A DNA stretch of 64,000 nt from Selaginella moellendorffii. Its lineage: Eukaryota > Streptophyta > Lycopodiopsida > Selaginellales > Selaginellaceae. A model generated the notes under the pieces. That model did not search any database, had not been told where the DNA came from, and worked only from the letters and a program-made list of their open reading frames with translations. The stretch covers positions 397,400 to 461,399 of the forward strand of contig NW_003314373.1 in the NCBI RefSeq assembly GCF_000143415.4, given 5' to 3'. The translations under genes were made by a program, and so were the position numbers. Shown piece after piece: positions 9,633-20,821 of this stretch (the first letter of the stretch is position 1; each line of letters starts with the position of its first letter).

Positions 9633-12330
9633 AAGGTCTCACTTGGTCCTTGTGAAGCTGATCCTCAAAGTACGGCTTGAGTAAGTTCACATGGAACACT
9701 GGGTGCATCTTCCCCATCTCTCGAGGAAGTCAAAGATGGTAAGCCACTTTACCGATTCGTGCCTCAATCTCATAAGGCCCCGCGAACTTGCTCAAAGAAC
9801 TCAAGATAAGTTCATTTCCAGAAATACATGCATTTTACCTTTGGGTCAACTTCCGATTGATCCCACTTGGTAGCCTTAGGTTCTTGGTGTTCAACCACAC
9901 CTTCTCCCCATGTTGGAACTCTATGTCCTAGTGCCTCTGGTTCACATACTTGGTTTGTCTTTATTGAGCCCGTTTTAAGGAATCCCTCACTAGATTCCAA
10001 ATATTGGGTCTTTCTGCTGTGAATGCCTCCACTGCGGGTAACTCTCTATGATACTCGGCCATGTCGAGTTCCACATGACCTTCAATAGCTCACCCATTGA
10101 TGACTTCCCATAGACTCACCCCGATACTTGAGTGTGGTGAGTTGTTATAGCACATTTCCCCAAGTCCCAAATGACTTATCCAATCAGTCTAGTCTTCGGA
10201 GATATAACATCGTAAATAATCCTCTAGCTGCCTATTCACCCTTTCCATTTGTCCATCTGTCAAGAAGTGTTAGTGCCATCCAACTTGACTTAATACCTAA
10301 TACCTATCTGTGGGTGATAGGCTGTGTTGAATTTCAACTTGGTGCGATACTATTTCAGGAGAGTTCTTCAGAACCTATTGGTGAAGATCTTATCTCAATC
10401 TGAGATGATCTCCTCTGGTCTTCCCCACACTCGAACCACTTGTTCGAAGAACAGTTTCGCTACACCTTCCGCATCCACTTCCATTGTGGTGGGTATGAAA
10501 TGTGCCATCTTAAAAAATTGGTCCACCACCACGAATATCGCATCAAACCCCTCACTTGGGGGAAGTCCCGTGATGAAGTCCATCGTAAGGCATTTCCACG
10601 GACGATCTGGAATTGGGATGCTTTATAACAAGCCCCCACTAACCTTAGTCACGACTTTGACCTACTGACATGTTGGACATGTCTTACATAGTCTTGGACG
10701 TCCTTAGCTATATCTGGCCAGTGATACTTCCTCTTAAGTAGGCCCATATGTCAAATCCCACCATGTCCAACACAGTAAAACCATGTCTACTTTCCATGTC
10801 CCTACTTCGACTCTTGCTTGTCGAAGTATCTCATTGGTGCTTTGACTACCTTGAACAAATTCTATCGTCCTTGGTTCACCCAACTGCTGCACCGTTAGTC
10901 CAGCTTGCCAAACTATGTCTGCAGCCACAAAATTATCCGAAGCACCCATGTTAATAAGGATCTTAACAAAGCTACCTCCGAACTTCCTTTGGAGGGTTAG
11001 TAGATGTTGCGAATGATTCTCTACCAAAGTTACTCGTGTAATGAGTAACTTTGAGTTAGGGACTGGATCACGTACCTTAGTTTAGATTTCACCCGACTTA
11101 ATGGCCATATTGGCTCTGGCCTTCTTCGGGTAGGGACATTCTCTCGAGAAGTGTCCCGCTTTGCCGCAGTTGTAGCATACGTTGTTTCTCATGCTGCTAG
11201 TAGACTTGAACTTTTATCCATGGGTTTATCTCTTTTTGGTTGACTCCCCCAAATACTTGCTCGCTGGCCACCAAATCTGCCTTTTCGGAACCCCAAGGAC
11301 TCATTCTTAAAGAAACTCTTCTTAAATTTCCCTTTGTTGTATGTTCCCCTTGGTTTGGCCCCTTTGCTAAACATGGACCCCGACCCCGTCATGTTCCCCT
11401 TTCACAGGTTATCATTGAAATGCACATTGATAGGCACATCCAACGCTTCCTTGTAATTGGTCGGGTTCAAATGCATCACCCCGCCACGAGCCCAGGTTTG
11501 CAAGCCTGATACGAAGACATAGAATACATCCATATCACCCATATCCGTGACAAGTATCCCCTTTGCCATAAACAAATTCACATACTCTTGAATGGTTCCA
11601 GTCTGCAGCCTACTCAGTTCATCCCTTAGGTGCAGAGTAGCATTTGGAGGAACGTAAGTTGCACGGATTCTCGCCTTCATCATTTCCCAAGTGGCCACCG
11701 GTCCTTTGTTAGCCTTTGTCATTCTCCACCAAGACTTGGCATTATCTGCCAAGTATGGTTTTGCACATGGGACCTTCTCCGAGCTCGGTAACCGCAACGC
11801 TCGGAAGTAGTCCTCCATATTGTAAAACCAATCCTCCACCACCTTATAGATGTTCACTCCCTTGAATATCGGTGGGGGCTTTGGTTTGTACTTGGGAACA
11901 GCCTGAGGGACTGATTCCACTTCGGTCTGTTCGACCTTGTTTGGTTCTGCCTCAGTCCCTACCGAAGGGTCTGCACCTTCTGCGCTGCCAGCATCCGCAG
12001 TCTTTCGCTTTTTCTTCCGCTTCTCGTCACGCTTTAGTTTGCGTACGAGAGTCTCCAGCAGGGCATTGGTCTATGCCAACTGTCCTTCTAGAACATCCAA
12101 TCAAGCATTGGACGACCGAACCTCGCCACCGGACTCTTGTTTAGAAGTTTCTTCACTAGAGTCCTCCTCATGCAAGGATTCCTCATCCATAGCATCTTGT
12201 TCGACCGGAGGCTCCAGCTCTAGAGGAGGTTCCATCTCCGCCTTGGTTCGTTTCTGCCCTGCCTTTGCCATCTCCCAGCAATCCGCCTCTATCCTTCGCT
12301 AGAACTAAGGAAAAGGCTCCAATACCAAAT
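9633..12330 (-). pseudogene. Internal region of element Y, reversed, RT and RNase H deleted
   Basis: Read on the minus strand from the PBS (12315-12327): gag starts at ATG 12271, the gag domain follows (WFYNMEDYFRALRLPSS), then the zinc knuckle near 11150-11200 and the protease with LINMGAS. At about 10740 the protease (after MLDMVGF-like sequence) is joined directly to the integrase zinc domain, so about 1.9 kb of RT and RNase H is gone. The integrase follows (MDFITGLPPSEGFDAIFVVVDQFFKMAHF), then the sequence ends at acctt (9633-9637) where Z inserted. It has fewer stops than Z in gag, giving direct ancestral codons for several Z stops. Confidence 0.88.
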
Positions 12331-13411
12331 TGTAAGCTACAAATTTTTCCTTTCCAATTTGCCAACTTACCTCGTCTATCCGTCTAACACTGCCTTGGCT
12401 TTTGCTAAGTTCCCTCGCCGAGGTTCCCGCCTATGGTACCAATTCCTACTTGGTCCTACTTGGTTTCAGCTACTCACTGCACGAGCAACGAAGTGTTAAC
12501 CATCCATCCACGGATTCCCAAATCTCTCCCAATCCCCCTCCCCGGGTTAGACTGGACTTAAGGTTTAGCTACACTCCCCGCAAGCACAAGCAGCCAAACA
12601 CACCAATCTTCCAGGTTCCTAACATCCTTTAGTACCACAAAACTTGATCATGGGACCCTCTAAATCCCAAGTCTTGGGTGCAACACTTGCTTCGGGATGC
12701 TGGGGCGAAACATCATGGCCTAACGGCTTGGTATAGGTACCTTTACCCCCCCACATCCATCCCGAAGGGAAGACCCAAGCCCCTAGGAAGGGCGAAGACC
12801 AATGAGCCACAAGGTACTCAAGTGAGGCACCATTTCACATGAGCCGGGAACACCGCAATCGGTTTCCCTTTCGGGAGTGGGAGCTGCTCTTGAGCACTTC
12901 CTTGGATGGCCCCTCCGGCACCAACCAAATCGATGCTCACTCCCACCCAAGGCCCCTCAGTCCCAGTCCCAACCTCAAGTCAATTTGGAAGCCCTACTGA
13001 AGAGTTCCTTCAAAATTGGTTCCTGGACCTCACTATCCCTACTATACTTTTGGAACCCCCTGCAGCCCCCCCCCCCCCCCCGGGAGACGCACGCTTTGGG
13101 CTGTCACCCCTTGACCCGTATTAGTACTTGGACTCAGTCTTGGGCTCGATCTTGGACTTGATCTCAGACCCGACTTCAGATTCGGTCTTGGACTCGACTT
13201 CGGACTTGACTTTGGACTCGATCTCGGACCCGATTCTCGGATCTCGGACTTTGTCTCGAACTCGGTCTTCGAGTCAGCCTCGGACTCTATTCTTAGAGTC
13301 GATCTTGGACTCGGTCTCAGACTTGGTCCCATCCGATGAACTCTTTGTCATTTTGGTCATGCTTTCGGGGATCCTTTAGCTTACAACACCTCGAGGAGTT
13401 GGTTCCTTACA
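12331..13411 (-). repeat. LTR, reversed copy (Z-type)
   Basis: The mirror orientation begins tgtaagctac (reverse complement of the LTR 3' end) and ends ccttaca. It includes a poly-C run at 13069-13082 and the minisatellite at 13125-13330. Its diagnostic variants match the 8614-9632 LTR, so it is Z's 5' LTR moved by the inversion. Confidence 0.85.
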
Positions 13412-14046
13412 ACCTTTACCTGAGGTTATCCAAAGGGAAGAGGAATACAAAGTTGAGGCCACCCTCAATGTGTGCAAGAGCAAGTGACAAGGACACGAGG
13501 TGAGAGAGTTCCATATGAAGTGGAAAGGATTTCCACATTGTGAAGCAACATGGGAACCGGAGGAGAATCTAGCGAATGCGTGAGATCTAATGGAGGAATT
13601 TCTGCAAGGCAGAACACTATATATTTATGCAAAGTTCAATTAAAAGTATCAATTTGTGAAGTTGAGCAATTGCATATGTTGGGACCCGAAGGCACGCCGA
13701 AGGTAAGCTAATTAGCATGGGTTAGCTAGGTTGACCAGGCATAGAAAACTACCCCTAACTCCCCGTGGGGATGTCAAATCCATAAACATATTCTATGGAG
13801 GTTGGGTTCAAGTCCCAACCCTCTAGTAAAACAAGGTTGGGTTCAAGTCTCAACCCCATACTAAAGCATGGTGAGGGAAGGGGTGTAGGGACACCTATAC
13901 TCTGTTGTCATGGGCTCTTGGCCGGGGAGGTTAACTTATGCACACTGCTAAGTGGGGGGATGCCCTCGGAGACATGGTCAACAAGTCGTAGGATTAAAAA
14001 GAGGTGTTTGATATGGGTATTGAACTTCTTTTATAGGGGGTGGAGT
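13412..14046 (+). pseudogene. Chromodomain tail and 3' UTR of element Y
   Basis: It starts with acctt, the second target duplication, then PEVIQREEEYKVEATLNVCKSK and FHMKWKGFPHCEATWEPEENL. The Trp codon that is a stop in Z is intact here. The 3' UTR follows, with the tRNA-like arms (13756-13822, not interrupted by the TRIM), the shared 3' block and a purine tract before the LTR at 14047. Confidence 0.85.
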
Positions 14047-15154
14047 TGTAAAAAACCGACTCCCCGAGGTGTTGAAGGCTAAAGGATCCCCGAAGGCACG
14101 ATAAAAATGATAAAGAGTTCATCGAATGAGACTGAGTCCGAGACCGACTCTAAGACCGAGTTTGAGACTAAGTTCGAGATCAAGTCCGCGACCGACTCCG
14201 AGACCGAGTGCGAGATTGAGTCCGAGACCGAGTTTGAGACCGAGTCCGAGATCCGATATTGGGTCTGAGACTGAGTCCGAGATCGAGTCCGAGACTGAGT
14301 CCGAGACCAAGTCCAAAGTCAAGTCCAAAGTCGAGTCCGAAATCGAGTCCGAGACCGAGTCTGATTACTAATACAGGTCATGGGGTGAAAGCCCAAAGCG
14401 TGTGTCTCCCAGGGGGGGGGGGCTGCAGGGGGTTCCAAAAGTATAGTAGGGATAATGAGGTTTAGGAACCAATCTTGAAGAAACTCTCCAGTGGTGCTTC
14501 CAAACTGACTTGAGGTTGAGACTGGGGCTAAGGGGCCTTGGGTGGGAGTGAGTATGGACTCGGGTGGTGCTGGAGGGGCCACCCAAGGAAGTGCTCAAGA
14601 GCAGCTCCCACTCTCGGAAGGGAAACTACGGTGCTCCCGGCTCATGTAAAGTGGTGCCCCATTTGAGTACCTTGCAGCTCATTGGTCTTCACCCTACCTA
14701 AGGGCTTGGGCCTTCCCTTTGGGATGGAAGTGGGGGGGTAGAGGTACCCATACCGGGCCGTTAGGCCACGGTGTTTCGCCCCAGTATCCCGAAGTAAGTG
14801 TTGCACTCAAGGCTTGGGATTTAAAGGGTCCCATGATCAAATTTTGTTGTACCAAGGGATGTTAAGAACCTGGAGGCTTGGTGTGCTTGGCTGCTTGTGC
14901 TTGCAGGGAGTGTAGCCGAACCTTAAGTCCAGTCTAACCCAGGGAGGGGGATTGGGAGAGATTTGGGAATCCGTGAATGGGTGGCTAACACTCCATTGCT
15001 CGTGCAGTGAGTAGCTGAAACCAAGTAAGACCAAGTAGGAGCTGGTACAATAGGTGAGGAACATTTGCAAGGGAACTTAGCTAAAGCCAAGGCAGTGTTG
15101 GTCGGATAGACGAGGTAAGCTGGCAAATTGAAAAGGAAAAATTTGTGACTTATA
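14047..15154 (+). repeat. 3' LTR of Y
   Basis: It starts tgtaaaaaacc and ends cttata, followed immediately by the continuation of element A's RT. The minisatellite lies at 14125-14365 and a poly-G tract near 14411. Confidence 0.85.
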
Positions 15155-16750
15155 GAAATGTGTGTTTAGATCCAAGGATACAATGTATCTTGGGTACCAT
15201 ATTTCTCATAAAGGTTTGCAAGTTAATCCTGACAAACTTGAGCTCTTCCTTCTTTACTCTTTTCTCATGTTTTTGAAGAGTTTGTCATTCCAGCATCTAT
15301 AGATTTTTTGGATGAGGATTCCATACTGTTGGTGATTGTTGTACTTAATGTTCAATGTCAACAAAGTGTGAAGCAAGATTTACCTTTTCTTGACGAGGTT
15401 CGTGAAGCTCAAAAGATTGAGCCATGGATTCGAAGGATTCGTGATGGGTTTGAGAATCCTACATCATTTGCAAATGACTTGCCATTTCAACATTTACATT
15501 CTCAATATCACCTTGAGAGCAGTCTTCTTTATTTTATGAAAACGGATCCTAATGATCATTTATGGCTGGTGGTGCCTTTGATCTTTATTCCATACTTTCT
15601 CCACTCCTACCATGATTCTCCTATTCTAGGCAGGTATATGGGACATTGTCATATGACTAAGAAGCTGCGTAGGTCTTTCTATTGGATAGGATGTGATGTT
15701 ATCTAGTATGTGCGTAGCTATGTTTGGTGCCAAGCTTGTAATACTCCCTCTCGTATTGTGGAAGGACAGTTAAAGTCAATTGTAATTCCCATTCATTTGA
15801 GTTGATAGCATTTGATCTAATAGGGCCTTTTTCACGATCGACTATTGATAATAAGTATGTCATTATTGCTTTTGACTACTTAACTCATTAGGTGGAAGTC
15901 GGTGCTCTTGCTAGTGCATTTGCAATTGCTATTGGATACTTCCTCCTTAATCAAGTGGTGTTTCAGCATTTCTTTCTAGAACGAATTCTTTTGGATAATG
16001 ATCCTACATTTACGGCTGAGGCATTTCACATTTTGATGTTTTGGTTAGGGATATGCCACACTTTCACAAGTGCTTATCATACACAATTAAATGGTTTGGT
16101 GGAATAGCTCGAACCTTCAAAGGGATGGTTGCAAAGTATATGAACTTTCAATATTTAGATTAAAATGATTATTTACTGTTTCTTTAGTATGCATATGTCA
16201 TAGGGGTGTAGAGTTTTATTGGTGCTTCACCATATAAACTTTTATATGGTCATGATCTAATACTACCAATGGAGTTGAGTTTACCTTTGCGATTGCCACG
16301 AGCTATTAATGCTAAATATTAGGATTAGTATTTGACGAGCATTCTCCCACTTGTCTGAGCAAAGTCTACCAAACACTTGGGCTATGTACAAGTGGGACAA
16401 CAACAGCGCTACAACTCCCATCATCATCCACTTGCCAAATACAAAGTGGATGATTTAGTGTTACTCCGTTTTCCTAATCTTACAGTATATGGTTTGTCTA
16501 AGGGGCTGTTTGCTCAGTGGAAGGGAATGTATCAAGTGTTATGGCAAGTTAGACTGCAAGCTTATGAGGTTCAACATAATGTCCAATAGGCTGATCCTCC
16601 AAAAATTATACATATACAACAGCTGAAACACTTCATACAAAGAGATCAAGAAAACTAGTGCCACCTATAAATCCATCAATGCTTTCTCCTGATGCTCCTC
16701 TAGATCTTGGTTTGTCCATTGTCTTTTATTATTCTGAGAGGAGGGGATGA
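15155..16750 (+). pseudogene. Ty3/gypsy element A, RT end and integrase (3' piece)
   Basis: The reading resumes CVFRSKDTMYLGYHISHKGLQVNPDKLE, the direct continuation of the RT interrupted at 1689. RNase H is missing or unreadable. The integrase zinc domain (HYDSPILGRYMGHCH-like, WCQACNTPS) is at about 15600-15770. The core (VIIAFDYLTHWVE, ILLDNDPTFTAEAF) is at 15850-16100, and YHTQLNGLVE with INAKY and LGYVQVGQQQRYN at 16070-16590 belongs to the C-terminal part. Many stops. A purine tract, gagaggagggga, at 16737-16748 precedes tgtgagg at 16751, a probable 3' LTR start. Confidence 0.82.
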
Positions 16751-18019
16751 TGTGAGGTTCAAGTGTACAATACCGTATATTAATATTAGTGTAGTGGGAT
16801 TTTGATAGTCATCAGATTGGTTTCAATCCAAACCACTCGTTTTTACATATAAGCTAGGGTTTTTGGGCTAATTTATATGCATATTTATATATTATCTTCC
16901 CATATTCCATAAACTCACATTATATTATTTCAAGTTCATTGCTCATGTACATGGTTTTAAAGAAATTATCTCTCTCTCTTTTGTTTCTCCGATTTTGAAA
17001 GAAAAACTTGATTTTGAACTCTCTTTTTTGTGTTGCTCAAATGAAACAATGATGGTCTGGAAAAACAATCATAGATATGTTTGCCGACGTATTTAGGCAA
17101 AAGCTGTATGAGTACTATGTGAGTTTTTCCTTGGAAAGAAAAGATCAAACTAGCCATTTTTCTTGTAGGTTGATGCTGTTTGATCAGGCTGGATTTTGGT
17201 AGAGGATAGAAAATGTGATAGCGAATATAGAGATCAAATGATACAAAAACTAATCCACTTCATTCACAAGTGCTTCACATCACTTCTAAAGTCCTTTCAT
17301 TGATCTCTAGTCTTTTTGATAGCCAAACATGAGCCACTGGTTCTAGCTGAGGGTATTGTAAATCTCCACAAGAGACACGAAGTTCTCACAATATCCAAGG
17401 CAGCATCTATACTAGTGAGTGCCAAAAACTTCTATTGCTTGCAAGGAAGAAAACTTGGAGCAATTGTACTTTAGGTCCATACTTAACCAGTATTGCAAGA
17501 ACACTGTGCTTGGCATTTATTCTATAAGTTAGCTCTTTTAATGCATTTTTTCTTTTAACTCTTTTATCTTCTATCAGCAGTTCAAGCTTTCCTTGCTATT
17601 TAAATTTTGCTGTCTCTGTGTGATGCTTGAAGATCAAGAATGGTAGAGTTTTCAAAGTATATATTGTTAAAGTTATTGGCATGTTTCCAGAAGAAGAGGT
17701 TAAAAACCACTCTTGATCACTCTCTTGTCTCTCTTTACTCCCATGATAGTAGGAGGTTGGTAATACTAGTTATTTTTGTTTGTCTTTGCCTAAGTTTGTT
17801 AAGAAACTGGTTAGCACGTGTGCATTTAAACCGGAAAGGCATTAAGGAAGGAAATCCTAAATTGTCATTAAATCAAATATACTTGACATAGTGATTAGAA
17901 ACTCATTTTGTTAATTTACACATAAGATTTTTCTTAAGTGAATGCTACATTTCATTATGATGCATGGGAAGGGAGCAGCATTATAAAGGTAAACATCATG
18001 TTTGTAGGGAGTTTTTTAT
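16751..18019 (+). other. Probable 3' LTR of element A and AT-rich non-coding DNA
   Basis: The sequence after the purine tract starts tgtgaggttcaagtg, as an LTR would. With only one copy in view, its right end cannot be set. From about 17200 to 18019 I see no gene, repeat or RNA. Confidence 0.4.
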
Positions 18020-18150
18020 TGCAGCTCTCAAGTTTTCCAAGTTTACAAAGAACAGGATAGCAAAGGAAAAGAAGCTTGTACAAGGTTTATGCATCTGGAG
18101 TGTCCAGCATCATTGAATACAAACCTCTAACAGGAAGAACTCACCAGGCA
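18020..18150 (+). pseudogene. Possible RluA-type pseudouridine synthase fragment
   Basis: One frame reads KFSKFTKNRIAKEKKLVQ and then YKVYASGVSSIIEYKPLTGRTHQ. The string K-P-x-T-G-R-T-H-Q is characteristic of the RluA family (a substrate-binding loop downstream of the catalytic Asp). The catalytic HRLD block is not seen, and no open frame extends on either side. I take it as a relic, with low certainty because it rests on about 25 residues. Confidence 0.3.
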
Positions 18151-18744
18151 AGCAAAGTAAGGCTTACTATCAGTGAACTCGAGGTTGACCAATATAAAAC
18201 AATTGTCACTGACAAAAACTGTGCTTGGAAACCAAGATCAAGATTGCATTTGTAAAGTATGAGTAGCTTTATTTTATGAAAGCATGGAGCTGGCTCTTAG
18301 GGTATGTCAATCCATATTTCTTTTTATCATTGCCACAAGAAAATGTTAGAATTGAAAGAGACTAGCTCATGATCCAGTCACTTATTTGGTTTAATTAAAT
18401 ATAAATGAAAAATGAAAACCTAGCTGTTAATTAAAACTAAAACTAAAATATACAACATATGGTAAAATCAAACCATATTAAAATACTACATCAGTGCACC
18501 TCTTGGTCCATATACCAAGAGGTGCATATAATACCATTGACTGAGCTAATTTATTTGTTAAAATAAATTCCTTCATCTATTTAAGATCTTATTTAAGCAT
18601 AGATAGGCAAGTGTTGAAGTGGACTTCAAACACAATAAATTTAAATTCTAATGATATTGTTGTGATTGAGCTAAATGCACATTGGGAACTTATCCTGATC
18701 ACCAACTCCTAGCATGTAGAAGATCTCTCTTGATTGAGGTGTTA
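18151..18744. other. AT-rich intergenic DNA
   Basis: Nothing recognisable on either strand, apart from a short inverted repeat around accaagaggtgca (18500-18525: tgcacctcttggt pairs with accaagaggtgca). Confidence 0.5.
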
Positions 18745-18970
18745 CTAGACAGATTGGATAACTTGATGTACGTTGCCTGAGTCATTAACTTCCTTGGGCA
18801 ACCTAAATCTAATGATAAGCAACTTTACTGTGTTAGTTGCATTTTCCTGCTTCAAGGGTAATGCCTCAACCTCAACCCACTTTGTGACATAATCAGTAGC
18901 AATTATGGTATACTTGTTCTCTTTGCTACTAGGAACAAATCTAACTTTTGCCACTTTTCTGGCACTTTTA
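18745..18970 (-). pseudogene. Gypsy integrase fragment fused to GH127 remnant
   Basis: The minus-strand reading KYTIIATDYVTKWVEVEALPLKQENATNTVKLL matches the start of a Ty3/gypsy integrase core (D-Y-x-T-K-W-V-E). It is open with the GH127 remnant upstream (ending SVNVSTPSRWIK), giving a 175-codon chimeric frame. The fusion point is near 18970. I see no sign it is expressed. Confidence 0.7.
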
Positions 18971-19509
18971 TATAGTTTTATCCATCTCGAAGGAGTCGAT
19001 ACGTTGACGGATCCAAGTTTATAATTGCCATCGCTCATCCCAGTCAGGAGGTAAGGACCGTAGTATATTGCGTAGAGCGATGAGTACTTTGAGCGCTCAT
19101 CTAGATCATGATAGGACTTCGCTTTGGAGCTTCCAGGGGCGAGAGGAAGCATGTAGATCATAACTCCAGGCTCTTTTCCTCGTTGAATTGTGAGAACTCC
19201 ATTGATTAACGCTCTCTCGTAGAAATCAGCGTAATGCATTTGCTTTGTCCAGCGGAAGAGATTTCGTGCCACCTAAAGCAGCAAACAGCATGTAAGGATA
19301 AAAGTAAAAAAGAGAAAAGACTTCCTATAGAAACCTTGAGCATGTTGTCAGTTGTACAAGATTCCTCGTTTTCGGTTCCCAGAGTATCTCCAAGTCTATT
19401 TGGATCGGACCTGAATTATAACCAGGCCCAGATCTCAGATTGAGCTTACTTGATAAATCCTTACCAGAATTCGCCGGAAGACGTCCCCCCCGTAGCATAT
19501 GTATGGGAC
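18971..19509 (-). pseudogene. GH127 (DUF1680) gene, C-terminal exons
   Basis: Three minus-strand exons with good splice sites encode a beta-L-arabinofuranosidase-like glycosidase. SHTYATGGTSSGEFW (to 19465) is followed by a 54-nt intron. SDPNRLGDTLGTENEESCTTDNMLK (19410-19335) is followed by a 62-nt intron. VARNLFRWTKQMHYADFYERALINGVLTIQ starts at 19272. After APGSSKAKSYHD the reading jumps to LDERSKYSSLYAIYYGPYLL, so the W-C-C-Y-G-T-G catalytic-cysteine segment known in the family is deleted. Splicing and frame are otherwise intact, so decay is recent. Confidence 0.85.
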
Positions 19510-19567
19510 AGAAAAAAAGAAGGCAAGAAACGATTCTTTCCTCGATGATCTTAAGTTTCCACCTGCA

Positions 19568-20165
19568 GGGCATTATCTCAGTGCGAGTGCAATGACTTGG
19601 GCCTCCACTCACAACCTCACCATCTACGAAAACATGAACGCTGTCGTAGCGGCTTTGGCCGAGTGCCAGGCAAAGATTGGAACTGGATACTTGTCTGCTT
19701 TTCCAACCAGCTTGTTTGATCGTTTCGAAGCTCTGGAGTCTGTTTGGGCACCATACTACACAATTCACAAGGTATAGAGCTTTCTTGTGTTTTTTTTTTC
19801 TTGAACTTCCAACGTAGTCCTGTTTTTTTCTTTCCCTTGAAAGATTATGGCAGGACTTTTGGATCAGTATACGTATGCCGCGAACAGTTTTGCATTCGAG
19901 ATGCTGTTAGGCATGACTGATTACTTTGGGAGCCGCGTTGAGAGGGTCATTGAGAAGTATAGCATCGAGAGACACTGGCAATCACTAAACGAGGAGACTG
20001 GCGGGATGAACGATGTCTTGTATCGTGTCTATCAAATTACGGTAAGCTCTTCACAGCTTGGCTTGGTTGATCCTGACGAAAAAACCATTCTCAGGGAGAT
20101 GCGAAACACTTAAAGTTGACACTTGTTTGATAAACCATGTTTCCTAGGATTGTTGGCTGTTCGGG
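19568..20165 (+). pseudogene. GH127 gene, middle exons, inverted
   Basis: Plus-strand exons encode the part that should lie between the flanking minus-strand pieces. The first exon, 19568-19771, reads GHYLSASAMTWASTHNLTIYENMNAVV and ends APYYTIHK. A 72-nt intron follows. The second exon, 19844-20041, reads IMAGLLDQYTYAANSFAF and ends NDVLYRVYQIT. A third, from about 20094 (GDAKHLKL), loses two bases before HLFDKPCFLGLLAV. Flipping 19510-20200 puts N-terminal, middle and C-terminal exons in the right order and strand. Confidence 0.85.
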
Positions 20166-20204
20166 TAATTCTTCTGTTTTCTTCTGTTTTCTTTCTTACA
20201 TTTT

Positions 20205-20524
20205 AAGTAGTCGAGATTGGTTTGCTGCGCAATTGCCTGCCACGAATCCGGCAAAAGCCTCACGTCGTGCAGTGAAACAGCCCCAAGCAAGGAATTGTTT
20301 CGCTGCTGCTGGAGGACTCTCCTCCTGGAGAATTCTAGCGAACCTGTGGCGGTGGTGGTGTTCCAGCTGCTGGCGGTGGACGTGAGCTCCAGGCCGGAAT
20401 CGAATGCGGCGAGGAGCTGAGCCCGCAAGGTGTGTGAAACCCCAGTGTTGGTGCACATCTTTCCATGGCCAAGCGGGCAGAGGAGTGGCAGCAAAGTGAG
20501 TACCAGGAGCGAGAAAGGGATCAT
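20205..20524 (-). pseudogene. GH127 gene, N-terminal exon
   Basis: ATG at 20522-20524 opens MIPFSLLVLTLLPLLCPLGHG, a clear signal peptide for secretion to the cell wall. About 85 residues follow, then SLHDVRLLPDSWQAIAQQTNLDYL, the family's conserved N-terminal block (S-L-x-x-V-R-L-x-x-x-x-x-x-x-A-x-x-x-N-x-x-Y-L). Similarity stops right after DYL, at the inversion breakpoint near 20205. The role of intact relatives is release of L-arabinofuranose from wall glycoproteins and glycans. Confidence 0.8.
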
Positions 20525-20821
20525 CGTTCGCCTTCTAGACTTCCTGGAAAAGAAACAAGAAGATCATGGAAAGATCAAGCTTAAGAACAAGCAAGGATGT
20601 AAATAAAAGATTCTAAAAAGAGAAAAATAAGGAGAGAAACCCCTTGTCTGGTTTCGATGATGCTGCATTATCCTCTAGCGCAATGATACTCCATTCCTTG
20701 GAATGCAAGGAAAGCTACCATCACAAACCATCTCCACTCTTGATGCAATCTTAAACTTTGCTGCTTTAGAAAGCTTCTCAAGAAATTGCATGATCATTCG
20801 AGCCCAAGACCTCCTTTTTGC

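Larger units (their letters stand above)
1690..15154 (+). mobile_element. Nested and inverted pair of chromodomain gypsy elements (Y and Z)
   Basis: This block interrupts the RT of element A. It reads: LTR forward (1690-2785), complete internal region forward (2786-8613), LTR forward (8614-9632), internal region reversed (9633-12330), LTR reversed (12331-13411), chromodomain tail and 3' UTR forward (13412-14046), LTR forward (14047-15154). The five bases aaggt at 9633 and acctt at 13412 are one target duplication in opposite orientations. The order is explained if Z inserted antisense into the chromodomain of Y and ectopic recombination between the inverted 5' LTRs then flipped the interior. 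No clean target duplication of Y in A is visible. Confidence 0.85.
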
